A DNA stretch of 64,000 nucleotides. Source: Deinococcus grandis. GTDB lineage: Bacteria; Deinococcota; Deinococci; Deinococcales; Deinococcaceae. The position numbers and the translations under genes are program-made. Location: the NCBI RefSeq assembly GCF_001485435.1, contig NZ_BCMS01000001.1, forward strand, positions 257,501 to 321,500. Reading direction: 5' to 3'. A model generated the notes under the pieces. It searched no databases, was not told where the DNA came from, and saw only the letters and a program-made list of their open reading frames with translations. Shown in pieces: positions 10,289-18,684 of this stretch (position 1 is its first letter; each line of letters begins with the position of its first letter).

Positions 10289-11968
10289 TCAGGCGGCCTG
10301 GGATTCCAGCGGGACTTCAGGGGGATTGCCGGTGCGGCTCAGGAGCAGCGTGCCCGCGCCCCAGGTGCCGCCCACCACCGCCAGCGCGAACGCCACTGGA
10401 GGCACGCTCAGGCTGGCCGCCACGGCACTCAGGCCCACCATGGCCCCCACCGCGTCCGGGACGGGCAGCCCCGCGCGGTATGCCAGCGCGCGGCCCGCGT
10501 CGTACGCGCTGACGCTCAGGCCCACCGCGATCAGCAGCACCGCCAGGGCCGCCGCCAGCAGGGCCGGGCCCAGCAGGCCCGCCAGCGCCAGCCCGCCGGC
10601 CGGGCCGAGCAGTGCCGCCAGCGACAGCACGCCCAGCGCCAGCGTCCGCACCGGCGCGTGCCGCTGCCGCCGCGCCAGCAGCGGCGCCAGACCCGACACG
10701 AACAGCAGCAGCAGGGCCCCGCCGGTCAGACCCACGAACACCTGCGGCCACGCCGCGCCGCCCAGCCAGCCCAGGACCGGGCGGAACGCGGCGGCCGTCA
10801 CGGCGCCCAGCCCGCTCGGCGCCTGGATCTCGCGGGCGGCGCTGTCACCGGGCACCTGCCCCAGCAGGGCCGTGACGGTCCCGCCCACCTGCGCGCCCGC
10901 CTCGCGGCGGATGTCGCCGAGCAGGGTCACGACCTCGCCGTCCACCTGGGCGTCGGGGGCCAGCACGATATTCCCGCCCGCCGCGAGCACGTTGCCCTTC
11001 ACGGGTCCGTGCACGACCACGTCCCGCCCGAAACTGACCGTGCCGTGCGTGACCACCCCGTACAGCGCCGGGAGGGTCAGCGCGGCACTCACGGCGAAGG
11101 CCAGCCCTCCGAAGCGCTGCGTGGCGGGTGCGGGCCGCCACGTCACGGCGGCGCTCGTCATGAGCAGCAGCAGCAGCCCCACGCCGGCCAGCGGCGACAC
11201 CTGCGCCAGCAGGGTCTGCAGCACCAGCGCGCCCGCCGCGAGGTTTGGCCACGCGGTCGAGACGGCCAGCAGCGTCAGCGCCACGAGCAGCGACACCACC
11301 ATGATCAGCGGCGCCGGGTTGCGCGGCCGGTTCCCGATCAACGCGGCGGCTGCCGCCGGAGCGGGCGACAACTGTTCTGGCGGGGTGAGGCGCACCTGCT
11401 GCGCCACGGCGGCCGCGACACTGCCCGGCAGCGCGGGGACCGGCGCCCCCAGCGTCCGGTCCAGCCGCAGGTCCTGCACGACGCTGGCCGCGACCGAACG
11501 CGGCAGCGGCGGGGTCGCCAGCTGCGAGCCGAGCCGGACATTGCGGGCCACGCTGGCCGCCACGCTGCCGGGCATCGCGGGCGTGCGGGTCAGGGCCTGC
11601 TCCAGCCGCACGTCCCGCGTGATGGCCGATGCCACACTGCGGGGCAGGGCTGGCACGTCAGCCATCCTTGCGGACAGGGCCACCTCCGCCGCGACCTGAG
11701 CTGCCAGGGACCGGGGCAGGGGAGGGGAGACCAGCCGCGCCGACAGCCGTACCTCGCGCGCGACGTCCGCCGCCACGCTGCGCGGCAGCTCCGGCACGGC
11801 CCGCAGCGCAGGTGCCACGTGCGCCAGCCGCTCACGCTGCGCCTGCACCTCCGGCGGGAGGGCGCGCAGCAGTGCCGTCTCGGCGGGGGTCAGGTCACCG
11901 TCCGCCTCGCGGTGCAGCAGCTCCAGCCACGCCCGCCCATCCCCCGATCGAAGAGTCTCCACGCCCAT
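10289..11968 (-). CDS. Membrane protein with six N-terminal tandem repeats and a bactofilin-like segment
   Basis: 559 residues. Residues 1-50 (WLELLHREADGDLTPAETALL) resemble the zinc-finger start of anti-sigma factors but have no cysteines. About residues 55-200 hold six tandem units of about 24 residues built on PxLPRSVAAxVAREVRL. Two or three transmembrane segments follow (APLIMVVSLLVALTLL, LAGVGLLLLLMTS), then a short beta stretch (VVVHGPVKGNVLAAGGNIVLAPDAQ) like polymer-forming bactofilin repeats, then about four more membrane segments. It lies 15 bases after moaC and is probably co-transcribed. Function unknown; membrane sensing or scaffolding is only a guess. Confidence 0.8.
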   Translation of the reverse strand: MGVETLRSGDGRAWLELLHREADGDLTPAETALLRALPPEVQAQRERLAHVAPALRAVPELPRSVAADVAREVRLSARLVSPPLPRSLAAQVAAEVALSARMADVPALPRSVASAITRDVRLEQALTRTPAMPGSVAASVARNVRLGSQLATPPLPRSVAASVVQDLRLDRTLGAPVPALPGSVAAAVAQQVRLTPPEQLSPAPAAAAALIGNRPRNPAPLIMVVSLLVALTLLAVSTAWPNLAAGALVLQTLLAQVSPLAGVGLLLLLMTSAAVTWRPAPATQRFGGLAFAVSAALTLPALYGVVTHGTVSFGRDVVVHGPVKGNVLAAGGNIVLAPDAQVDGEVVTLLGDIRREAGAQVGGTVTALLGQVPGDSAAREIQAPSGLGAVTAAAFRPVLGWLGGAAWPQVFVGLTGGALLLLFVSGLAPLLARRQRHAPVRTLALGVLSLAALLGPAGGLALAGLLGPALLAAALAVLLIAVGLSVSAYDAGRALAYRAGLPVPDAVGAMVGLSAVAASLSVPPVAFALAVVGGTWGAGTLLLSRTGNPPEVPLESQAA

Positions 11969-11983
11969 ACGGTGCCTCTACGT

Positions 11984-12547
11984 TCAACCTTCGCCGGAAG
12001 TTCCCGGCGCCGCCACACCACCCGAAGGGGGGGCCGCGTAATCGCCGCTCTTGCCGCCACTCTTGCCCAGCAGCCGCACGCCCGTCACCTCGATGGCCTT
12101 GCTCGCCGCCTTGAGCATGTCGTACACGTTCAGCGCCGCGACCGTCACCGCCGTCAGGGCCTCCATCTCCACGCCGGTCGGGGCGGTCGTGCGGACCCGC
12201 GCCCACACGTACACCCCCGCCTCCTCCAGCGTCACGCGGACGTCCGCGCCCGACACCGGAATGGGATGACACAGCGTGATCAGGTCCGCCGTGCGCTTGC
12301 AGCCCGCCAGCCCCGCCAGCCGCGCCACCGTCAGCGGGTCCCCCTTCGGATTTGTACCTGCCTCCAGCGCAGCGCGCGCCTCGGGCGGCAGGCGCACCCA
12401 CGCTTCCGCCGTGGCCTCACGCGCCGTGGCGACCTTCCCCGAGACGTCCACCATGCGCGGCAGCCCGTCCCGGAAATGCGTCAGTTCCGGCACGTCCTGC
12501 CCCTGGGCCAGCTCAGTCCGCCGTGTCACTTCCGTCCTCTGGGTCAC
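11984..12547 (-). CDS. moaC: Cyclic pyranopterin monophosphate synthase
   Basis: Second step of molybdenum cofactor synthesis: converts the MoaA product into cyclic pyranopterin monophosphate. Diagnostic segments are MVDVSGKVATAREATAEA, GTNPKGDPLTVARLAG, KRTADLITLCHPIPVSG, TGVEMEALTAVTVAALNVYDMLKA and the late KSGGKSGDY. At 187 residues it is slightly long because of an N-terminal addition (MTQRTEVTRRTELAQ) and a Gly/Ala-rich tail. GTG start one base after the upstream DUF177 gene; no other moa gene is in the window. Confidence 0.95.
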   Translation of the reverse strand: MTQRTEVTRRTELAQGQDVPELTHFRDGLPRMVDVSGKVATAREATAEAWVRLPPEARAALEAGTNPKGDPLTVARLAGLAGCKRTADLITLCHPIPVSGADVRVTLEEAGVYVWARVRTTAPTGVEMEALTAVTVAALNVYDMLKAASKAIEVTGVRLLGKSGGKSGDYAAPPSGGVAAPGTSGEG

Positions 12548-12548
12548 C

Positions 12549-13154
12549 TCAGTCCTCTGGGAGCTTCAGGTCCGCCAGCGCCGCGAACGGATTCTGCTTG
12601 GCATGCAGCGACCCCGACGGGGTGCCCAGTTCGTCGTCGATCTCCTCGACCGGCACCTGCGCCATGTGCTCGCACGGTCCCTCGTTCAGGTCGTGCCCGC
12701 ACACCTGACACAGCCCCTTGCAGGCCTCGTCGTGCAGCACGCTCAGCGGCGCGCTCAGCAGCGTCGTCTCCGCGAGGTACGCACCCAGGTCCAGATCCGG
12801 ATCGCCGAACACCAGCACCTCCTCACCGGTGTCGGCCTCCTCCAGGTACGGCTGCTCCGCCGAGGGCTCGTAGCGCATCAGCGTACCCAGCTGCACGTCC
12901 ACGGGCACCTCCACGTCGCGCAGGCAGCGGGCGCACTCCATGATCAGCACCGGCTCGAACGAGCCCTGCAGGTACATCTCCGAGCCGCCCAGCGTATTGA
13001 CCGACACCTCGAAGGGCGCCGGGGACGCGAAGCGCAGGGTGTGCAGCTGCCCGCCCTGCTCGTACTGGAGGTGATCAAGGTGCCCTTCTGCCTGCGCGTC
13101 GTCCAGCGTGGACCGCATCAGCGCACCCAGGTGAATCCGAGGTGAATCCGTCAT
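12549..13154 (-). CDS. YceD/DUF177-family protein (23S rRNA accumulation type)
   Basis: 201 residues. The paired CxxC of this family is seen as MECARCLRDVEVPV and later ACKGLCQVCGHDLNEGPC, with the acidic LEEADTGEEVLVF stretch between. In other bacteria YceD proteins affect 23S rRNA accumulation and usually precede rpmF, but here moaC follows. The start is placed at 13154 rather than at 13199 because TATGAT on the minus strand (13161-13166) lies exactly six bases before this ATG, the leaderless spacing. Confidence 0.85.
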   Translation of the reverse strand: MTDSPRIHLGALMRSTLDDAQAEGHLDHLQYEQGGQLHTLRFASPAPFEVSVNTLGGSEMYLQGSFEPVLIMECARCLRDVEVPVDVQLGTLMRYEPSAEQPYLEEADTGEEVLVFGDPDLDLGAYLAETTLLSAPLSVLHDEACKGLCQVCGHDLNEGPCEHMAQVPVEEIDDELGTPSGSLHAKQNPFAALADLKLPED

Positions 13155-13160
13155 ACCCTC

Positions 13161-13166
13161 ATCATA
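13161..13166 (-). promoter_or_regulatory. -10 box of the DUF177-moaC operon, leaderless type
   Basis: TATGAT on the minus strand, six bases before ATG 13154. Confidence 0.6.
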
Positions 13167-13193
13167 GGCCCGCGCGACTGACAGAACCCTGCC

Positions 13194-13228
13194 CCGCACC
13201 GCAAAACACCCGGCGCGGAGCGGTGCGG
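13194..13228 (-). terminator. Hairpin after the long-form rmlA
   Basis: CCGCACCG / CGGTGCGG 8-bp stem directly after the stop codon at 13229; no T run. Confidence 0.45.
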
Positions 13229-14287
13229 TCAGGCGAGTTCGACGAGGCTGGCGTCACTGATCGTCAGCTTGTGCGTGCGGGGCACCGTGCGGCCCCCCCT
13301 GACCTGGGCGCGCACGCCGATCAGACAGTCCTGCAATCTCTTGCTGACGTGCTCGATCTGCGCGCCCTCATCCACCACGCTGTGCTCCACTTCCGCGCCG
13401 CGCACCACCGTGCCCGAACCGATACTGGTAAAAGGCCCGATGTACGCGTCCTCGATCACGACGCCCTCACCCAGCATGACCGGGCCGACGATCTTGCTGC
13501 GGATCACGCGGGTCGACGCTGGAATGACCACCCGCCCCGTGATCCGGGAATCGGTGACCTCACCCTGAATGTCGCCCTCCAGCTGTTCCAAGAGCAGCCG
13601 GTTGGCATCCAGCAGATCAGCGGGGCGCCCAGTGTCCTTCCACCACCCCTGAACGGGTTGACCCTGCACGGTCAGCCCCGCATCGATGAGCCGCTGGATA
13701 CCGTCGGTGATCTCATATTCGCCCCGCGCCGACGCCGGCATGCCGTCGAGCATCCTGAAGATCTCCGGGGTGAAGCAGTACAGGCCCGCCACGGCGAGGT
13801 TGCTGGGGGGATCCTTGGGTTTCTCGACGAGGCGGGTGATGCGGGTGCCGTCGAGCTGCGCGACACCGAAGGCAGTGGGGTCGGGGACCTCCACCAGGGC
13901 GATGAGGGCCGCGGGCCGGTCGTGCTGGAAGGCGTGGACGAAGGGAGCCGCGCCATGCTCGAAGAGGTTGTCGCCCAGATACACGCAGAAGTCGTCCTGC
14001 CCCACCCACTCGCGGGCCGTGAGGACGGCGTGCCCGAGGCCGAGCTGCTCGTGCTGGTCGATGAGGGTGATGTGCACGCCGGAGAGGTGCTCGACGGCGT
14101 GCTGAATCTCGGCGCGGGTGATGTCTGAAACGACAATGCCGATCTCGGTGATGCCGGCCTGCACGAGCGTGTGGATGGCGTGAGCGATGATGGGCTGACC
14201 AGCGACGCGCAGGACGGGTTTGGGGCGGGTGTAGGTCAGGGGCCGCAGGCGTGTGCCCAGCCCCGCCGCAGGAATGATCGCTTTCAC
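13229..14287 (-). CDS. Glucose-1-phosphate thymidylyltransferase, long form with C-terminal beta-helix
   Basis: Nucleotidyltransferase that makes dTDP-glucose from dTTP and glucose 1-phosphate. The N-terminal catalytic domain starts MKAIIPAAGLGTRLRPLTYTRPKPV with YLGDNLFEHG and GEYEITDGIQRLI; residues from about 250 form left-handed beta-helix turns (VVIPASTRVIRSKIVGPVMLGEGVVIEDAYIGPFTSIG cut across turns). 352 residues, as in the long (StrD/RmlA-long) group and unlike the short rmlA at 26957. GTG start with TAAAGT six bases upstream. Divergent from manC, at the left border of the polysaccharide locus. Confidence 0.88.
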   Translation of the reverse strand: MKAIIPAAGLGTRLRPLTYTRPKPVLRVAGQPIIAHAIHTLVQAGITEIGIVVSDITRAEIQHAVEHLSGVHITLIDQHEQLGLGHAVLTAREWVGQDDFCVYLGDNLFEHGAAPFVHAFQHDRPAALIALVEVPDPTAFGVAQLDGTRITRLVEKPKDPPSNLAVAGLYCFTPEIFRMLDGMPASARGEYEITDGIQRLIDAGLTVQGQPVQGWWKDTGRPADLLDANRLLLEQLEGDIQGEVTDSRITGRVVIPASTRVIRSKIVGPVMLGEGVVIEDAYIGPFTSIGSGTVVRGAEVEHSVVDEGAQIEHVSKRLQDCLIGVRAQVRGGRTVPRTHKLTISDASLVELA

Positions 14288-14293
14288 GCCTCT

Positions 14294-14299
14294 ACTTTA
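14294..14299 (-). promoter_or_regulatory. -10 box of the long-form rmlA, leaderless type
   Basis: TAAAGT on the minus strand, six bases before GTG 14287. Confidence 0.5.
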
Positions 14300-14386
14300 T
14301 GTCCGTAATGCCTCTCATCTATCTGATCTGACCTTAGGCCACGGGTGGTCCGCTGCCAAACGCCGATCAGTCTATGCGGACACTGT

Positions 14387-14458
14387 TATCATCAACCGAT
14401 GCAGCGGCATACGGTCATTCAACAGACAGGTCAGACTTCACGCTGTCAGGGTGAAGTC
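14387..14458 (+). promoter_or_regulatory. Possible promoter and leader hairpin of the polysaccharide operon
   Basis: TATCAT (14387-14392) is the best -10 candidate ahead of manC; no good -35. Between it and the ribosome binding site lies a perfect 8-bp inverted repeat GACTTCAC / GTGAAGTC (14434-14441, 14451-14458) with a 9-base loop: operator or leader hairpin. Confidence 0.45.
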
Positions 14459-14475
14459 AAGTTCTCAGGAGAGCG

Positions 14476-15576
14476 ATGAACGCAGATGCCCAGCCCTTAT
14501 TCGTCCCCGTCATCCTGGCAGGCGGCAGCGGAGAGCGCTTCTGGCCACTCTCCCGCAAGCACCGGCCCAAGCAGTTCCTGACGCTGGATGACTCCGGCCG
14601 CAGTCTCCTGCAGGCCACGGCAGACCGCCTGACGGCCTTGGCCGGCCACGCCGCCCGGATCATGGTGGTGACCGGGCGTGATCATCGCGCGCAGGTCCTG
14701 GAACAGTTGCCGGATATGCCGGTCGAGAATCTGCTCGTCGAGCCTACCCCCCGTGATACGGCTGCCGCCATCCTCTTTGCGGCGCTGAAAGTGGCCCAGC
14801 TGAACCCGCAGGCTGTGATGGGGGTATTCCCAGCAGATCACCGCATCACGGACGCGGCGGCGTTTGAGCGTGTCGTCCGGCGTGCCGAACAGGTCGCCCG
14901 GGAGACCGACCAGCTTGTGACCATTGGGATCGAACCGACCTTCCCGGCCACAGGGTATGGGTACATCGAGCGAGGTGAGCTCCTCGGTGCCCATGACGAA
15001 CTGTCGGCTTACCGGGTAACGCGCTTCACCGAGAAGCCCGACAGTGAAACGGCCCGCGCTTTTCTCCGTACTGGCCTGTACAGTTGGAACAGTGGAATGT
15101 TCATCTGGAATGTCCAGGCCATCCTCAGGGCCTTCGAGCAGCATCAGCCCGCACTGTATGCCCAGCTGTCGGAGGCGATGGCCCGCCATACGCTTCTACA
15201 GCCGCGTCTGCCCGAGGTCTTTCCGCAACTTCCCAAGATCAGCATCGACTACGCCATCCTGGAAAAAGCCGACAACGTGGTGGTCATCCCGGCAGAGTTC
15301 GGCTGGGACGACCTGGGTGACTGGAATGCCATGGAACGTTTGCTCAAAGGTGAGGGCGACAATGTCTCCGTCGGTCGGCACATCGGCATCGATACCGGTG
15401 GGGCGATCCTGTACACCACGAGCGGCGATGACCTGATCGCCACGATCGGCTTGGAAGACGTGGTGGTCGTGCGTGCCGGCGACGTCACGCTGGTCGTCCG
15501 GAAGGATCGCACGCAGGACATCAAGCAGGTTGTCCAACAACTGAAATCCCATCCTGAACTGGAGCGCTTCGCATGA
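14476..15576 (+). CDS. manC: Mannose-1-phosphate guanylyltransferase
   Basis: Makes GDP-mannose from GTP and mannose 1-phosphate. ILAGGSGERFWPLSRKHRPKQ is the signature of this family, with FPADHRI, GYGYIERGE, FTEKPD and WNSGMFIW following. 366 residues: the nucleotidyltransferase alone, without the C-terminal isomerase domain found in bifunctional enzymes. Preceded by AGGAGAGCG as ribosome binding site. First gene of a long plus-strand operon; its stop overlaps the next start by four bases (ATGA). Confidence 0.94.
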   Translation: MNADAQPLFVPVILAGGSGERFWPLSRKHRPKQFLTLDDSGRSLLQATADRLTALAGHAARIMVVTGRDHRAQVLEQLPDMPVENLLVEPTPRDTAAAILFAALKVAQLNPQAVMGVFPADHRITDAAAFERVVRRAEQVARETDQLVTIGIEPTFPATGYGYIERGELLGAHDELSAYRVTRFTEKPDSETARAFLRTGLYSWNSGMFIWNVQAILRAFEQHQPALYAQLSEAMARHTLLQPRLPEVFPQLPKISIDYAILEKADNVVVIPAEFGWDDLGDWNAMERLLKGEGDNVSVGRHIGIDTGGAILYTTSGDDLIATIGLEDVVVVRAGDVTLVVRKDRTQDIKQVVQQLKSHPELERFA

Positions 15577-17246
15577 CCGACTACTCACAGATGGAGCCGC
15601 GCCGCTCGGCTCAGGAATCGCCGGAACCACGGGAACAGGAGATCGAACTCGGTACGCTCTGGAACGGGGTGCGGCGTCGCCTGCCCGTCATCCTGCTGGC
15701 AACTGGGATCATTGGTGCTGGTGTTTACGCTCTGTCCCGGGGGCAGCCGGACGTATTTGAGGCGACTGCTAGTCTGGTGACGACGGGCAACAGCGGCAAT
15801 CTTGGGAGTGGTCGGGACAGTGTGGTCACAGCATCCCCCCTACCTGAGGGCGCTCTCCAGGAGGCGCTCAACGGACCTACTGTGCTGGGACGCATCATCA
15901 CTGGGCTGCGCGAGACTACCCGTATCCCTCAGGAGTTGCGGACTGAACTGGCTGACGACTTGCAACGAGAACTGCAATTGCGGGAGGTCAAAACCCTGCA
16001 ACTGCAAAATCAACTCGACTTCAACGGTAATGGTATCTATTCCGTGACAGCCCGTGCAGGTAGCTCAGTTGCCGCAAAGTTCCTAGCGGACCTGAGTGCA
16101 CAGGTGTTGCTAGACTGGGACCGTGGGCGCGCTCTAAACGGCCTTGGACGAGCGTCACAGAGCCTCCAGGCCCAGTTGGCTGAAATAGATCGGCAGCTGG
16201 CCGAGGGAGCGTCAAGTGACTTGGAACGGCAGACGCTGGTTGCCTCACGGGCAAGCCTGCAACGCACGTTGGCGCAGGTAGATATCCAGGCCAAGGGTGC
16301 GACTGGTTCGCTGGAACTTGTCTCCCCGGCTGTTGAGCCACTGGAACGGGTAGCGCCAAAACCTACTCGCAATGCGATCCTGGCAGGATTGCTGACCCTG
16401 CTGCTAGGCGGTGGTCTTGCCGCCTTACGTACGGTGACAGACCGCACGGCTCGTTCTGAAGATGATCTGCTCAGCTTTGGCCTGCCGACGCTGGGCAGCG
16501 TGCCCAAGCTACGCCGAAGGGATGTGGTCTTCAGTGGAATAGTCCGTGCAGCCCGTCAGGCGGGGCTGTACGAGGCACTGGGGTTCCTGCGCGTGAACCT
16601 ACTGACGCGGCTGGGAACTCTTAAAGGGCAGCGCATTATGATCTCATCGACTGCGCCCGGTGAAGGCAAGAGCAGCCTGACGGCGACGCTGGCTGACACC
16701 ATGGCTAACAGTGGTCTACGCGTGCTGATCATCGATGCTGATATGCGCCGTGGTACTCAGCAGGATGTCTGGGACAAGTATGAATCCAGCCACAAATGGC
16801 TTCAGCTCAGCGGTGAAGGTGGGGCTCGTACGCTTCAGGAGGCCCTAGGCGCTCCAGAGAACGTGCAGGTAATTGAAGCTGAGCCCGGGGTGCATGTCTT
16901 GCCAGCAGGCCCAGGGCTGCAAGACAGTATGGGACTGCTGAACCGCGCCCCTCTGAGCCAAATTCTGGAGAGCTGGAGTTCAAGCTATGATCTAGTGCTC
17001 ATCGACAGCCCTCCCATGCTGGCTCTGGCAGATGGCCTGATCCTCGGGCGACATGTCGATCAAGTTCTGATTGTAGTGGAAGAAGGGAAGACTAGCTTAA
17101 ACGCAGTGAAGCAGACTTTACGCCGCGCTCACAATGCTAGTGTGCCTATTCTTGGATTCATCCTCAACAAAGTGTCAGCCAGCTCGCAAGAGGCGCAGGG
17201 TTATGGCTATGGGTATGGCTATGCGCCCCGCAAACGAGGGGGATGA
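15573..17246 (+). CDS. Wzc-type polysaccharide co-polymerase and tyrosine autokinase
   Basis: 557 residues joining a Wzz-like chain-length domain to a BY-kinase. Transmembrane segments at about 38-56 (PVILLATGIIGAGVYAL) and 268-286 (AILAGLLTLLLGGGLAAL) flank a periplasmic coiled-coil region. The kinase has Walker A at 361-368 (APGEGKSS), Walker A' at 384-392 (VLIIDADMR) and Walker B near 472-480 (YDLVLIDSP). The C-terminus carries four alternating tyrosines (GYGYGYGY, 543-550), the autophosphorylation cluster that controls polymer export. The gene lies between manC and the priming transferase with four-base overlap upstream. Confidence 0.92.
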   Translation: MTDYSQMEPRRSAQESPEPREQEIELGTLWNGVRRRLPVILLATGIIGAGVYALSRGQPDVFEATASLVTTGNSGNLGSGRDSVVTASPLPEGALQEALNGPTVLGRIITGLRETTRIPQELRTELADDLQRELQLREVKTLQLQNQLDFNGNGIYSVTARAGSSVAAKFLADLSAQVLLDWDRGRALNGLGRASQSLQAQLAEIDRQLAEGASSDLERQTLVASRASLQRTLAQVDIQAKGATGSLELVSPAVEPLERVAPKPTRNAILAGLLTLLLGGGLAALRTVTDRTARSEDDLLSFGLPTLGSVPKLRRRDVVFSGIVRAARQAGLYEALGFLRVNLLTRLGTLKGQRIMISSTAPGEGKSSLTATLADTMANSGLRVLIIDADMRRGTQQDVWDKYESSHKWLQLSGEGGARTLQEALGAPENVQVIEAEPGVHVLPAGPGLQDSMGLLNRAPLSQILESWSSSYDLVLIDSPPMLALADGLILGRHVDQVLIVVEEGKTSLNAVKQTLRRAHNASVPILGFILNKVSASSQEAQGYGYGYGYAPRKRGG

Positions 17247-17250
17247 ACCT

Positions 17251-18684
17251 ATGGGTGTGTTGAACCCGTCTGGGCTGCATAGGAAACCTGTGGCTGCGTT
17301 GCCTGCCATAAGCAGTTTTCCCCAAGCAGGTGCCCTCCTGCTGGGAGACGCGCTGAGCCTGCTAGGTGTCTATAGCCTGACGTATTTTCTACTGCCAATA
17401 TGGGGGTTAGCAGTCGAAAGTCCACACTCTTCCCTAGTCTGGGGAGCAGTATGGCTATGCTGGCGAGCCTATCAGGGGCTGTATCCCGGATACGGACGCT
17501 CTCCGCAAACCGAGCTGCGATTACATGTCATGGGTACGGCGCAGGTGGTGGCAGTGCAACTGGCAGCAGGACTCGCATTGCAACGCTTCTCGCCAAGTGT
17601 GTCTGGTACGGTATTGAGTTGGGCGCTACTCCTGCTGCTTAGTCTGTTTGTGCGCTATGGCATCCGTTCGGTCTTGATTCGAACTGGTAAGTATGGTCGG
17701 CCGATCAGCGTGATTGGCGCAGGACAAACGGCTGCTATGGCCATTCATCATCTCCGTGCCCATCCTGCATATGGCCTGAACCCGGTTGCGGCATACGACG
17801 ACAATCATGAACTGCATGGCACTACGCTGCACGGGGTGCCCATCCTGGGCACTATTGAGCAGGCCATCACAGAGCCCCGAACGGAGCAGGCACTCGTCTC
17901 CATTCCAGGCGCACGTGCTGAGACACAGCAGCGTATTGTCAATGCCACGTATGCCTCATTTCCACATACTTGGGTCATCCCGGACCTGTTCGGTATTCCA
18001 AACCAAGCCCTACAACCCCACAATATCGGCAGCGTGGCTAGCTTGGAAGTCCGAAACAACCTGAGGAGTGTCCAGGCTAGAACGTTAAAACGTACCATTG
18101 ATCTGTTGGGATCGGGTCTGGGTGGTTTGCTGCTGTTGCCTCTCCTTCTGCTGATTGCTCTGGCCATTAGACTCGATAGTCCAGGCCCGGCTGTATACCG
18201 TGCTCGCCGCCTTGGACGTAATGGTGAGCCGTTTGACTGCTTCAAATTCCGCAGTATGCACCGTGACGCAGAAGCCAAGCTCAAGAGCGTACTGGACAGC
18301 GACCCTACGCTGCGGGCTGAATTTGAGGCCACACACAAGCTGAGGAATGATCCACGGGTCACCAGGGTTGGCGCGTTTTTACGGAAAACGAGTTTGGATG
18401 AGCTGCCCCAACTGGCTAATGTGCTCCTGGGAACTATGAGTCTAGTTGGTCCAAGACCCATAGTGCAGGGTGAAGTGTCTAAATACGGTGATATCTACGC
18501 TGTGTATAAGCAGGTTCGTCCTGGAATGACTGGCTACTGGCAAGCAAACGGTCGCAGTGATACTAGTTATAATGAGAGGGTTGGTATGGACAATTTCTAT
18601 GTAACTAACTGGACTCCCTGGTTGGATATAGTTGTTCTTATTCAGACCGTTCGCGTGGTCATGCTTGGGAAGGGAGCATATTGA
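17251..18684 (+). CDS. Undecaprenyl-phosphate sugar phosphotransferase, WbaP-like
   Basis: Priming transferase that puts the first sugar phosphate on undecaprenyl phosphate. About 477 residues: several N-terminal membrane segments, a Rossmann-like domain (SVIGAGQTAAMAIHHLRAHP), then the catalytic domain with KRTIDLLGSGLGGLLLLP, GEPFDCFKFRSMHRDAE and DELPQLANVLLGTMSLVGPRP. The ATG at 17251 is chosen because the longer frame from 17134 lies inside the kinase gene. The base composition starts to fall within this gene, and it ends TTGA, overlapping the next start. Confidence 0.9.
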   Translation: MGVLNPSGLHRKPVAALPAISSFPQAGALLLGDALSLLGVYSLTYFLLPIWGLAVESPHSSLVWGAVWLCWRAYQGLYPGYGRSPQTELRLHVMGTAQVVAVQLAAGLALQRFSPSVSGTVLSWALLLLLSLFVRYGIRSVLIRTGKYGRPISVIGAGQTAAMAIHHLRAHPAYGLNPVAAYDDNHELHGTTLHGVPILGTIEQAITEPRTEQALVSIPGARAETQQRIVNATYASFPHTWVIPDLFGIPNQALQPHNIGSVASLEVRNNLRSVQARTLKRTIDLLGSGLGGLLLLPLLLLIALAIRLDSPGPAVYRARRLGRNGEPFDCFKFRSMHRDAEAKLKSVLDSDPTLRAEFEATHKLRNDPRVTRVGAFLRKTSLDELPQLANVLLGTMSLVGPRPIVQGEVSKYGDIYAVYKQVRPGMTGYWQANGRSDTSYNERVGMDNFYVTNWTPWLDIVVLIQTVRVVMLGKGAY

